Below, in pieces: positions 41,732 to 49,851 of a stretch of DNA of 64,000 nt. Origin of the DNA: Affinirhizobium straminoryzae (GTDB lineage Bacteria; Pseudomonadota; Alphaproteobacteria; Rhizobiales; Rhizobiaceae). The stretch covers positions 1-64,000 of the forward strand of contig NZ_VJMG01000011.1 in NCBI RefSeq assembly GCF_007004135.1. Direction: 5' to 3'. The notes beneath the pieces are model-generated. The model saw only the letters and a program-made list of their open reading frames with translations. It had not been told where the DNA came from and did not search any database. The position numbers were made by a program, and so were the translations under genes. Position 1 is the first letter of the stretch, and the number at the start of each line of letters is the position of its first letter.

Positions 41732-43669
41732 CTATCGTCGTGGCATGCCGGCCGGTCGGGCGAGACGTCGCTGGGCCGCGATGCGGAACGGCGCGTTCAT
41801 CGCACCATAGCCCGCATAGTCGCCGCGTCGCTCGACGATCTCAAAGAAGAAACCTTCGCCGAAGGTCCGGCTGTAGATCTGGAAATATTCTCCGCGCTCG
41901 TCCCGGTCATAGAGAATGCTGGCGGCCCGCAGGGCATCGGAAAAATCCGGCTCAAGCCCGAAGCGCGCTTCCAGATCATCGTAATAGTTGCGGGAGATCG
42001 GCAGCGCCTGGAAGCCGTTTGCCGCGAGCCGGACGGCGGTGGCAAAAATGTCGTCGGTGGCAAATGCGATGTGCTGAATGCTGGTGCCAAAGCCTTCCGC
42101 AAGGAACTTGCCGGCAAAGGTCTTGCGGTTGTCGGCGCCGTTCATCGTCACGCGGAACCTGCCCTCGCCTTCGCTTTCCAGCGCCTGGCTGCGGACCAGA
42201 CCGCCGGGATCGACCACATCCACCATCGGCGCACGGCGAATGGCGAAGATCGAGCTGTAGAACAGCATCCAGGTCAGCATTTCCTCGTATTGGGTGGTCT
42301 GGGCAATATGGTCGACATGCTGCAGCAGGGCCGATTGACCCGCCACCGTCGGATCCACCGGCAGGAACTCTCTCTGCCAGATGCCGGCGAGATCCTCGCT
42401 GTCATCAAGCAGATAGACGACGCCGTGGCCGACGCCGCGAATGGCAGGCACGGCAGTTTCGCCGGGTTTGCGCGGTTCGGAAAAGGCGGCCGCATCCAGC
42501 GCTGTGGCACGCACCAGTGCATTCTGCGCATCGTCCACCTTGAGGCCGAAGGCATAGGCATTGGTCCCATGCACGGAATAGGAGGCACCGGCGAAGGTCT
42601 CACCATCCGTATCCGTGTTGAGCACGATGCGGATATCGCCTTGCGTGAAGAGGTCGACATCGCGGTTGCGGTGACGTCCGGTTCTCGCAAAGCCCAGGGT
42701 GCCAAGCAGCGCCTCCAGGACCGGCTTCTCCTCCGTAGAGGTGGTGAACTCGACAAACTCGATGCCGCGGGCCACGACGCGATCCGGCATGGCGGGAGCC
42801 TCGATGCGGATGTCCGGCTCCAGCCGCGCCACCCGGTCCATCAGGTTGACCAGCGAGCGGTGTCCGTCTTCGGCAATGGCCTTGGCCGAGCCGCCGCGGA
42901 ACTGGTCGTTGAAGATTTCGAGCGAGAGCGGCCCTGTATAGCCGGTCGCCGCGACGGCGCGCATGAAGTCGATAACCGGCAGGTCCCCTTCGCCCGGCAT
43001 GTTGCGGAAATGGCGGCTCCAGTAGAGCAGGTCCATGTCAAACAGCGGCGCATCGGCCAGTTGCACGATGAAGATCTTGTCACCCGGAATGGCGCGGATC
43101 GAATTCGGGTCGATCTTGCGCGACAGGGTGTGGAAACTGTCGAGGATGATGCCGATATGGCTGTGGTCTGCCCGGCGAACAATTTCCCAGGCATCGCGAT
43201 GGTCGTTGATGTGGCGTCCCCAGGCAAGCGCTTCGTAACCGACGCGCACGCCATGACGACGGGCAAGGTCGCCAAGCGCATGAAAATCGGCTGCAGCGCG
43301 GTCGATACCGCCGAGAGACACTGGCGAAACGTTGGAGCAGATCAGCATCAGGTCGGTGCCAAGCTCGCCCATCACCTCGAACTTGCGCTCTGCACGCTCG
43401 AAAGCTCGGCTGCGATGCGGCTCCGGCATGCCTTCGAAATCGCGGAACGGCTGAAACAGGGTAATCGCCAGGCCATGATCGGCCGCCATGCGGGCCACTT
43501 CGCGCGGCGAAGCATCATAGGTCAGAAAATCGTTCTCGAAGATCTCGACCCCGGAAAATCCTGCCTTGGCAATGGCCGCCAGCTTTTCCGGAAATTCGCC
43601 GCTGATGGACACGGTCGCAATCGAGGTCTTGAGCGGCGTGCGCAGCCGTGGGGTGTCCGTGATTGCCAT
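41732..43669 (-). CDS. quiC: 3-Dehydroshikimate dehydratase (TIM-barrel/HPPD-like two-domain type)
   Basis: A 645-aa enzyme converting 3-dehydroshikimate to protocatechuate. The N-terminal half (about 1-290) is a xylose-isomerase-like barrel with metal-site segments SGVEIFENDFL, YEALAWGRHINDH, GIILDSFHTLS and PLSLEIFNDQFRGG. The C-terminal half is a 4-hydroxyphenylpyruvate-dioxygenase-like domain (VVYLLDD, LQHVDHIAQTT, QHIAFATDDIFATAVRL, FFFEIVERRGDYAGYG). This two-domain layout is that of QuiC/QsuB-type dehydratases. It is divergent from the TetR gene at 43749 and is the last unique step of quinate breakdown, feeding the pca genes 8 kb away. Confidence 0.92.
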   Translation of the reverse strand: MAITDTPRLRTPLKTSIATVSISGEFPEKLAAIAKAGFSGVEIFENDFLTYDASPREVARMAADHGLAITLFQPFRDFEGMPEPHRSRAFERAERKFEVMGELGTDLMLICSNVSPVSLGGIDRAAADFHALGDLARRHGVRVGYEALAWGRHINDHRDAWEIVRRADHSHIGIILDSFHTLSRKIDPNSIRAIPGDKIFIVQLADAPLFDMDLLYWSRHFRNMPGEGDLPVIDFMRAVAATGYTGPLSLEIFNDQFRGGSAKAIAEDGHRSLVNLMDRVARLEPDIRIEAPAMPDRVVARGIEFVEFTTSTEEKPVLEALLGTLGFARTGRHRNRDVDLFTQGDIRIVLNTDTDGETFAGASYSVHGTNAYAFGLKVDDAQNALVRATALDAAAFSEPRKPGETAVPAIRGVGHGVVYLLDDSEDLAGIWQREFLPVDPTVAGQSALLQHVDHIAQTTQYEEMLTWMLFYSSIFAIRRAPMVDVVDPGGLVRSQALESEGEGRFRVTMNGADNRKTFAGKFLAEGFGTSIQHIAFATDDIFATAVRLAANGFQALPISRNYYDDLEARFGLEPDFSDALRAASILYDRDERGEYFQIYSRTFGEGFFFEIVERRGDYAGYGAMNAPFRIAAQRRLARPAGMPRR

Positions 43670-43692
43670 ATTGCCATCCTTCCCGGTGTTCT

Positions 43693-43707
43693 GTACTGGT
43701 TGGTTAA
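43693..43707. promoter_or_regulatory. GTACTGGTTGGTTAA element between quiC and the TetR gene
   Basis: A 15-base element (43693-43707) resembling GTACCAGTTAGTTCA at 48862-48876, upstream of the quinate transporter operon. Eleven of the first fifteen positions agree (GTAC--GTT-GTT-A). The TetR protein encoded next door is the likely binder; this is inferred from location only. Confidence 0.45.
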
Positions 43708-43748
43708 ATCGATACTATCGAATGACCGCCCCTTCGAGAAGAGACCCG

Positions 43749-44441
43749 ATGAAGCGAACTGCCGCAGCGGTGAAGGCCAAGGATGCCAAGCCGGCGACCC
43801 GGGACCCGGAAGGCGTGCGTCGCGACATCCTGACGGTAGCCATGGAGGAGTTTTCGCAGAACGGCCTGTCGGGCGCACGCATCGACGAGATCGCGGCGCG
43901 CACGCGCACCTCCAAGCGGATGATTTACTATTATTTCGGCGACAAGGAAGGGCTTTACCGGCGGGTGCTGGAGGAGGCCTATGGCAAGGTGCGCGGCGGG
44001 GAGACCGAACTGGACCTGGAGGGGCTGGATCCTGTCGCGGCGCTGGAACGCCTCTGTCGCTTCACCTTCGAGCACCATCGGGCCAACCCCGCCTTCATCC
44101 GCATGGTGATGATCGAAAACATCCACCACGGTCGCCACATGCAGACCTCTGACGCCATTCGCGGCCTCAACCAGCCCGCAATCGAAGCACTTCAGGGTGT
44201 CTTGCGGCGCGGGCAGGCGCAGGATCTGTTCCGCAAGGGCATCGATCCGCTGGAACTGCACTGGCAGATCAGTGCTCTTTCCTTCTTCAATGTGTCGAAC
44301 AGCGCCACATTCTCGCACATTTTCGGCGGCGATCTCTTTACCTCGGAGGGACAGGAGATCCTGTCCCGGCATGTGGCCGAGATGGTGCTGCGCTATGTGC
44401 TCCGCCCGGATCATCTCAGCGCGATCGGGAAAACCGATTGA
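43749..44441 (+). CDS. TetR-family regulator of the quinate/shikimate genes
   Basis: A 230-aa TetR-type repressor. The helix-turn-helix ([40 protein letters not shown] in sections, about 26-68) is classic; the C-terminal domain is the variable ligand part ([19 protein letters not shown]). ATG 43749 was chosen for GAAGAGA upstream; earlier in-frame starts run antisense into the quiC promoter. It is divergent from quiC and its end overlaps the aroQ end by 26 bases tail to tail. The inducer is likely quinate, shikimate or protocatechuate; not determined. Confidence 0.88.
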   Translation: MKRTAAAVKAKDAKPATRDPEGVRRDILTVAMEEFSQNGLSGARIDEIAARTRTSKRMIYYYFGDKEGLYRRVLEEAYGKVRGGETELDLEGLDPVAALERLCRFTFEHHRANPAFIRMVMIENIHHGRHMQTSDAIRGLNQPAIEALQGVLRRGQAQDLFRKGIDPLELHWQISALSFFNVSNSATFSHIFGGDLFTSEGQEILSRHVAEMVLRYVLRPDHLSAIGKTD

Positions 44442-44859
44442 TGAGGTGGCGCAGCGCCAGTTCGTAACCTTCTGTCCCGAAGCCGGCCAGAACACCATCA
44501 GCCCGCGTCGATACGTAGGAGTGGTGCCGGAAGACCTCACGCTTGTGGATGTTGGAGATATGCACTTCGAAGACCGGACCCTCGAAGGTGTTGAGCGCAT
44601 CGAGAATTGCGACCGACGTGTGCGTGAAGGCGCCCGGATTGATGATGATGCCGGCGGCCTCGATGCGCGCGGCATGGATCCAGTCGATCAGTTCGTATTC
44701 ACGGTTGCTCTGGGCAAAGAAGAGGATATGCCCCGCCGCTTCGGCGAGTGTCCGGCAGCGCGCCTCGATATCGGCCAGCGTATCGCGGCCATAGATTTCC
44801 GGCTGACGTTGGCCCAGCAGGTTCAGGTTCGGGCCATTGAGAATGTAGACGAGGCTCAT
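44416..44859 (-). CDS. aroQ: 3-Dehydroquinate dehydratase, type II
   Basis: A 147-aa type II dehydroquinase (dehydroquinate to dehydroshikimate). Signatures are [20 protein letters not shown] (catalytic Tyr at the end; Arg in the loop), [18 protein letters not shown], and [19 protein letters not shown] with the catalytic His. ATG 44859 overlaps the end of the preceding dehydrogenase by four bases (ATGA). In this catabolic operon it acts in quinate breakdown; a biosynthetic copy is expected elsewhere. Confidence 0.95.
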   Translation of the reverse strand: MSLVYILNGPNLNLLGQRQPEIYGRDTLADIEARCRTLAEAAGHILFFAQSNREYELIDWIHAARIEAAGIIINPGAFTHTSVAILDALNTFEGPVFEVHISNIHKREVFRHHSYVSTRADGVLAGFGTEGYELALRHLINRFSRSR

Positions 44860-45725
44860 CGTGCCGTCTCCACGGCACAAAGTTCGTGGAAATGCCGCGT
44901 CATCCGCTCCGCGTCCGGTTCGCGACCGCAAAACAGACGGAAGGCGCCAACGGCCTGGTAAACGGTCATGCCCCCACCCGGCAGGGTTCGGCAGCCCTTT
45001 GCCGCAGCCGTTGCCAGGAGTTCGGTGATCAGCGGCACGTAGACGATATCGGCCACCCAGTGGCGCGGCTCAAGCAAGGCCGGCTCCACGGGAATGCCGG
45101 GATGGGCCAGCATGCCGACCGGCGTGGCATTGATGAAGCCGTCGGCCCATGGCAGCGATTGCGCCGGGTCGTCAACGGCAAAGGCGCGTTCCGCACCAAA
45201 GCGCAGGTTCAGTTCCGCGGCCAGGGCCTCGCCCCTACCGCGGTCCTGATCAAAGATGTCGAGATGGCCAACGCCAAGCTTCAGCGCCGCATGGGCAACG
45301 GCCACTCCTGCACCGCCGGCGCCGGCCAGAAGCACGCGCCCCTTCGCCACATTAGGAAGGCCTCGCGCCACGTTTTCATAGAAGCCGTACCAGTCTGTAT
45401 TGTGGCCGATGCGACGCCCCTCTTGGAAGACGACGGTGTTGACGGCGCCCAGCATGCGGGCGTCATCAGACAGTTCATGCAGCAGCGGTATGACCGCCTG
45501 CTTGAAGGGATGCGTGATATTCGTGCCGCAGAAGCCTCGACCTTCCAGTTCGTCGAGAAGGTCCGGAAGCGCGCTGTCGGGCAGATTGCGGGCGGTCACG
45601 TCCACCAGTTCGTAGAGATAATCGAGGCCATGGGCTGCCCCTTCCTGCATGTGGAGCGCCGGCGATTTGGAAAGCTGGATCCCTGCGCCGATCAGGCCGA
45701 CGCGAAACGAGGTTTGCTGTGTCAT
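44856..45725 (-). CDS. Shikimate/quinate dehydrogenase
   Basis: A 289-aa AroE-type dehydrogenase. The substrate site [19 protein letters not shown], the catalytic Lys in [11 protein letters not shown], the Asp in GHNTDWYGF and the nucleotide motif [15 protein letters not shown] (about 127) are intact. The HMQEG in place of the biosynthetic HN pattern is typical of catabolic quinate/shikimate dehydrogenases (QsuD/AroE2-like), usually NAD-dependent. With aroQ and quiC it completes quinate/shikimate to protocatechuate. Whether it prefers quinate or shikimate cannot be read from the sequence. Confidence 0.88.
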   Translation of the reverse strand: MTQQTSFRVGLIGAGIQLSKSPALHMQEGAAHGLDYLYELVDVTARNLPDSALPDLLDELEGRGFCGTNITHPFKQAVIPLLHELSDDARMLGAVNTVVFQEGRRIGHNTDWYGFYENVARGLPNVAKGRVLLAGAGGAGVAVAHAALKLGVGHLDIFDQDRGRGEALAAELNLRFGAERAFAVDDPAQSLPWADGFINATPVGMLAHPGIPVEPALLEPRHWVADIVYVPLITELLATAAAKGCRTLPGGGMTVYQAVGAFRLFCGREPDAERMTRHFHELCAVETAR

Positions 45726-45776
45726 GGTCCCATGCCGTTCAGGCGGAGTGGATCGAAGGGGCGCGTGCGCGCTTCC

Positions 45777-46538
45777 TCAGTGGTGTGCGAGGATTTCACC
45801 CAGGAAGGCACGCGTGCGCTGATGCTGCGGATTGCGGAAAAACTCTTCGGGCGGGCCTTCCTCGATGATTTCGCCGGAGGCCATGAACACCACACGATCG
45901 GCCACCTGGCGGGCAAAGCCCATTTCATGGGTGACGCAGATCATCGTCATGCCGTCGCGCGCGAGACCGATCATGGTGTCGAGCACTTCCTTGACCATTT
46001 CCGGATCGAGCGCCGAGGTCGGTTCGTCGAACAGCATTGCCTTCGGCTCCATGCAGAGCGCCCGCGCGATCGCTGCCCGCTGCTGCTGCCCGCCGGAAAG
46101 CTGGGCCGGATATTTGTCCGCCTGGTCGAGAATGCGCACCCGTTCCAGATATTTGCGTGCGGTGGCTTCGGCCTCGGCCTTTGCCATCTTCTTCACCCGC
46201 ATGGGCGCGAGGATGCAGTTTTCCAGAATGGTCATGTGCGGGAAGAGATTGAAACTCTGGAACACCATGCCCACCTCGCGCCGCACCGCATCGACGGTAC
46301 TGGCGGAATGGTTGAGCACCGTGCCTTCCACGGTAATCTTCCCCTCCTGGATCTCCTCCAGGTGATTGATACACCGGATCAGGGTGGACTTTCCCGATCC
46401 GGACGGGCCGCAAAGGACGATTTTCTCGCCCTTCGCCACCGTCAGATTCACGCTCCTGAGCGCGTGATAGGCTCCATACCACTTGCCGACGCCCTCGAGC
46501 GCAATCAGTGGGACATGCTGGGAGACGGATTGCGGCAT
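45777..46538 (-). CDS. Polar-amino-acid-type (PAAT) ABC transporter ATP-binding protein
   Basis: A 253-aa ATPase of the GlnQ/HisP group. Walker [16 protein letters not shown] (about 44-58), signature [15 protein letters not shown], Walker [15 protein letters not shown] and H-loop [15 protein letters not shown] are intact. It sits between a binding-protein gene and the quinate dehydrogenase gene on the same strand, 12 and 51 bases away. Family members normally move amino acids, but every metabolic gene of this operon acts on quinate/shikimate. Confidence 0.92.
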   Translation of the reverse strand: MPQSVSQHVPLIALEGVGKWYGAYHALRSVNLTVAKGEKIVLCGPSGSGKSTLIRCINHLEEIQEGKITVEGTVLNHSASTVDAVRREVGMVFQSFNLFPHMTILENCILAPMRVKKMAKAEAEATARKYLERVRILDQADKYPAQLSGGQQQRAAIARALCMEPKAMLFDEPTSALDPEMVKEVLDTMIGLARDGMTMICVTHEMGFARQVADRVVFMASGEIIEEGPPEEFFRNPQHQRTRAFLGEILAHH

Positions 46539-46550
46539 GGAAACCTCCGC

Positions 46551-47384
46551 TTACTTGACCGTGAAGGGGATGTCCGGCAGCGAGTCCGGGAAGGCCGGCA
46601 CATCGCGCTTCATCCACTTGGCATAGATCTTGGCGAGCGTGCCATCGGCCTTGATCTTGTCGATGAAGGTGTTGACGGACTCGTTCCAGTCCTTCTCGCC
46701 CGGACGGGTGCCGGCGCCGTTGTAGAGCGTCGTGAGATCGAACTTGGATTCGTACTTGCCAGCGGCAGCCGCGTTCAGGCGGTCGCCGTAGAACTGGTTG
46801 CCGCCGACGGCTTCCACCTGACCGGCAATGAGGGCCTGGATGTTGGCGGCATCATCGTCGAAACGCAGGATATTGGCGGTTTTCGCGCCGGCGGTCAGCG
46901 AGGTGTCCATTGCGCTCGACTTCGGAACGCCGACATTCATCCCCTTCAGGTCGTCGTATCCGGCAATCTTCTTGTCCTTCGGGCCATAGACCGAGAGAAC
47001 GTTACCGGCATAGGGCTTGGAATACTGGATGGTCTTGGCGCGCTCGGCCGTCATGCCCATCGTTGCGAAGAGCACATCGACCTTGCCTGTCAGCAGGGCC
47101 GGAATGCGGTTTGCGACCGCGAGCGGAACGAATTCCACCTTGACACCGAGGCTGTCGGCGAAGGCCTTGCCGATATCGGCATCGAGTCCGTCCTGTACGC
47201 CGCTCGAGTTGACGAAGCCCCAGGGGGAGTTGTCGCCCTGGATGCCGATGACAACCTTGCCCTTCGACTTGGCTTCGGCGACCGTGCCGGCGAAGGCGTC
47301 GGTTGCCTGGATCGCCGGCAGAGCGGCAACGCAGGCCGCCAGCGCAAGCAGGCTGCGGCGGGTGATCTTGCGGAATTCCTTCAT
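46551..47384 (-). CDS. PAAT-type periplasmic substrate-binding protein (family 3)
   Basis: A 277-aa periplasmic binding protein with a signal peptide (RRSLLALAACVAALPAIQA). Mature features are GKVVIGIQGDNSPWGFVNSS (in sections), QDGLDADIGKAFADSLGVKVEFVPLAVANRIPALLTGKVDVLFATM (family-3 hallmark, read in pieces), and a C-terminal GTLAKIYAKWM. Family-3 proteins usually bind polar amino acids through an Arg-Asp pair; the Arg-containing segment here (VANRIPALL, MTAERAKTI) is compatible with binding of a carboxylate such as quinate. The proposed substrate is inferred from the operon. Confidence 0.88.
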   Translation of the reverse strand: MKEFRKITRRSLLALAACVAALPAIQATDAFAGTVAEAKSKGKVVIGIQGDNSPWGFVNSSGVQDGLDADIGKAFADSLGVKVEFVPLAVANRIPALLTGKVDVLFATMGMTAERAKTIQYSKPYAGNVLSVYGPKDKKIAGYDDLKGMNVGVPKSSAMDTSLTAGAKTANILRFDDDAANIQALIAGQVEAVGGNQFYGDRLNAAAAGKYESKFDLTTLYNGAGTRPGEKDWNESVNTFIDKIKADGTLAKIYAKWMKRDVPAFPDSLPDIPFTVK

Positions 47385-47417
47385 CTTTTGCTCCTCCTTA
47401 ACAAAGCTGATGAACGG

Positions 47418-48068
47418 TTAACGGGATGCTGTCTGCAGGCTGCGCTCGGCGCGGGCGCCCCAGAGCGACAGCGGCCAGCAGATCAGGAAATAGATAAGGC
47501 CGACGATGGCGAAGACGGTCAGCGGGCGGAATGTCTGGTTGGAGACGATCTGGCCAGCGCGTGACAGTTCCACGAAGCCGACGATGGCGGCGAGCGAGGT
47601 GCCCTTGATCAACTGCACGAGGAAGCCGATGGTCGCCGGCAGCGCGATCTTGAGCGCCTGCGGCAGGATGACGTCGCGGACGCGCGAGACATAGTGCAGG
47701 CCAAGCGCCTTGGCGGCTTCTGTCTGCCCCTTCGGCACGGCCTGGATGCCGCCCCGCCAGATCTCACCCAGAAAGGCGCTGGCATGCAGCGTAAAGGCAA
47801 TGGCAACCGCGAGCCAGGCATCGACATCCAGCCCAACGAGTGCCACGCCGTAATAGACGACGAACAACTGCATCAGGAGCGGCGTACCCTGGAAGACTGC
47901 GATATAGCCGGCCGTGGCGCGCTGCAGAACCCGATTTTCCGCCGTGCGCGCGAGGGCCACCATGAGGCCGAACACGCCACCGCCGATGAAGCCGATCAGG
48001 GTCAGCGCCAGCGTCCACTTCAGACCCTGCAGGAGGAAGTACAATTCGTTGAAGCCGATCGACGCCAT
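47418..48068 (-). CDS. PAAT-type ABC transporter permease
   Basis: A 216-aa inner-membrane permease of the HisMQ/GlnP type. VFQGTPLLMQLFVVYYGVAL, FTLHASAFLGEIWRGGIQAV, GQTEAAKALGLHYVSRVRDV (EAA loop) and ILPQALKIALPATIGFLVQLI are characteristic; each is read in part. TGAGGACAAGAC precedes the ATG. It pairs with the next permease to form the channel. Confidence 0.92.
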   Translation of the reverse strand: MASIGFNELYFLLQGLKWTLALTLIGFIGGGVFGLMVALARTAENRVLQRATAGYIAVFQGTPLLMQLFVVYYGVALVGLDVDAWLAVAIAFTLHASAFLGEIWRGGIQAVPKGQTEAAKALGLHYVSRVRDVILPQALKIALPATIGFLVQLIKGTSLAAIVGFVELSRAGQIVSNQTFRPLTVFAIVGLIYFLICWPLSLWGARAERSLQTASR

Positions 48069-48077
48069 GTCTTGTCC

Positions 48078-48746
48078 TCACTTGACCGGATAGCTGAAGG
48101 AGAGGCGGTTGATGATGGCAAAAACGCCCATCATCAGCGAGGAAATCACCAGATAGAGCAGGGTGATCGAGAAATAGACCTCGAAGGAGCGGAAGGTATC
48201 CGCCTCGATCTTCTGGGCCACAGAGGTCAGTTCATAGGCGGCAATCGAGGTGCAGACTGAGGTCGTCAGCGTCAGCATGATGAACTGGCTGGTCAGTGAT
48301 GGATAGACCGCCCTCAGCGCCGGCTTCAAAACGATGAAGCGGAAGATCTGCGCCTTGTGCAGGCCAAGCGCCAGCCCCGCCTCCACCTGCCCCTTCGGAA
48401 TGGCATCCACCCCGCCGCGAATGATTTCGATGGCATAGGCGCCGCCGTTGAGGGCAAGCGCGATGATGGCCGTGACGGTCGGATTGAGGCGGATGCCGAA
48501 CTGCGGCAGCGCGAAAAAGATGAAGAAGATCTGCACGAGGAAGGGCGTGTTGCGGATAACCTCGACAAACGCAATCACCGCAGCGCGCAGCGGCCGGATG
48601 GTCGAGCGCCGGGCTATGACGCCCAGGATGCCGATGATCGTCGCAAGCGACATGCCGGCGATCGCAAGGCCGATCGTGGACAGGCAGGCCAGCAGCAGTT
48701 CGGGAAGTCGCTCCACGACGGCCGAGAAATCCAGGCTGTATGACAT
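48078..48746 (-). CDS. PAAT-type ABC transporter permease
   Basis: A 222-aa inner-membrane permease. FVEVIRNTPFLVQIFFIFFA, LNGGAYAIEIIRGGVDAI, GQVEAGLALGLHKAQIFRFI (EAA loop) and VLKPALRAVYPSLTSQFI mark the family. ATG 48746 is preferred (GGGAGG four bases before) over a TTG one codon upstream. It is the first gene of the quinate operon; the shared GTAC element lies 116 bases before it. Confidence 0.92.
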   Translation of the reverse strand: MSYSLDFSAVVERLPELLLACLSTIGLAIAGMSLATIIGILGVIARRSTIRPLRAAVIAFVEVIRNTPFLVQIFFIFFALPQFGIRLNPTVTAIIALALNGGAYAIEIIRGGVDAIPKGQVEAGLALGLHKAQIFRFIVLKPALRAVYPSLTSQFIMLTLTTSVCTSIAAYELTSVAQKIEADTFRSFEVYFSITLLYLVISSLMMGVFAIINRLSFSYPVK

Positions 48747-48861
48747 CAATCCTCCCGGCCCGTCCGGGGATGCCGGCGATGAACGTCGCCTCCCCTCGGG
48801 TCCCCAATCCTCCCTGCGTCTCCGGCCGCACTCACGGCGGCATCTGAAGACAGGAATGTTT

Positions 48862-48876
48862 GTACCAGTTAGTTCA
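48862..48876. promoter_or_regulatory. GTACCAGTTAGTTCA element upstream of the quinate transporter operon
   Basis: Similar to the element at 43693-43707 between quiC and the TetR gene, in the same orientation relative to the controlled minus-strand gene. It lies about 116-130 bases before the first permease. Candidate TetR site. Confidence 0.45.
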
Positions 48877-49181
48877 TAATGTGGTCAACAGGTTTGACGT
48901 CTGTCAGGTCGGTGATTTTCGGTTCTTGCGGAAACAGATGGTGGAGGGTGACAGCGCCGGCATGCCGGCTCCCAGCTGTGAAAGCGCGGCTGCTGAATAA
49001 ATGCAGGCGCGCATGGCCCCCCTTTGGCTTCTGTCGAGCCTCGGTGGGTACCGAAGGTCTCATGGGCACCCGCTTCGCATTGCGCGTCCTGAAAGACGTT
49101 CGCTGCTGCGTCAGGCGCCGACCATGCTCATCGATCGTCCCGTGCCCTATGTGGAGAGGCATATGATCGATGTGAAAAGAA

Positions 49182-49206
49182 ATGGCGGCAACCGGGGTGC
49201 CGCCAT
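49182..49206 (-). terminator. Terminator after the fucU-like gene
   Basis: A perfect 9-bp stem (ATGGCGGCA with TGCCGCCAT) around a 7-base loop. On the minus strand it is followed by TTCTTTTC, a classic intrinsic terminator, 40 bases after the fucU-like stop. Confidence 0.85.
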
Positions 49207-49245
49207 GCTTCATCTCAGGCGCAAACCGTGCGCGGGTGGCGCCGG

Positions 49246-49665
49246 TCAGCTTCTGACCACGCCCTTTTTAAGGATGATGTTTCCATAAAGGCGGGTTTCC
49301 CCGGTCTGGACGATGGCGAAGCAGTCGCGGGCGCGGGCGTAGAAGGCGTGTCGCTCCAGCGTGCCGCAGGCGCCGCGCTCGCCAACCAGTGCACGCAGTT
49401 CGGCGACCGCCGGCGGTACCTCCTCGGGGCTGCCGACCACCTCCATCGTGAAGACGGGAACATCGACGAAATCGTCGAGTGGCAGCACGGTCAGGATTGC
49501 CCGCGTCGCCTCCGTCACGCTGATTCCGTCCAGACGCACCAGCCGACGCGCATTGGTCGTACCCGGAAAATTTGCGTCGACAATGGCGATTTCATCGCCA
49601 TGCCCCATGGCGCGCAGCACATGCAGCAGGTCCGGAGACAGAAGCGGATCGATGTTGATAAGCAT
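49246..49665 (-). CDS. fucU: L-fucose mutarotase-like protein (RbsD/FucU family)
   Basis: A 139-aa pyranase/mutarotase that interconverts sugar anomers. MLINIDPLLSPDLLHVLRAM (in part), MGHGDEIAIVDANFPG with the catalytic His, and the C-terminal YGNIILKKGV are hallmarks of FucU. GGGAGG precedes the ATG. No fucose catabolic gene is nearby: it lies alone between the quinate and pca operons, with its own terminator. It may serve another sugar or be a stranded gene. Confidence 0.9.
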   Translation of the reverse strand: MLINIDPLLSPDLLHVLRAMGHGDEIAIVDANFPGTTNARRLVRLDGISVTEATRAILTVLPLDDFVDVPVFTMEVVGSPEEVPPAVAELRALVGERGACGTLERHAFYARARDCFAIVQTGETRLYGNIILKKGVVRS

Positions 49666-49851
49666 AAAGAAAATCCTCCCTGATGGCCTTCAGGCCAAAA
49701 CGCGCGCACACTACCGCATTGTCTTAAAAACGGGAACGGCTGGCGCATAAAATATAAGGCGTCAATTCAATGGGTTAGGTGGTTGTCATCTCAGGCGCGC
49801 TGTTGTCTGCCAGGCCCAGGCGTAAGATAATCTCCCTGCTGGGGCTAAGCC

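Larger units (their letters stand above)
48747..49245. other. About 500-bp gap without a supported gene
   Basis: It holds the promoter of the quinate transporter operon, a GTAC element at 48862-48876, an A+T-rich patch near 48855-48890, and the hairpin at 49182-49206. Short open frames on both strands have no recognisable domain or ribosome site. No gene remnant was identified with confidence. Confidence 0.6.

Noticed and set aside
44886-47564. An 892-codon open frame antisense to the quinate dehydrogenase, ATPase and binding-protein genes
   Set aside because: All three minus-strand genes have intact family motifs; the long antisense frame is a codon-bias shadow.
48869-49213. A 114-codon minus-strand frame in the gap before the fucU-like gene
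   Set aside because: No ribosome site, no recognisable domain, and it overlaps the hairpin terminator at 49182-49206.
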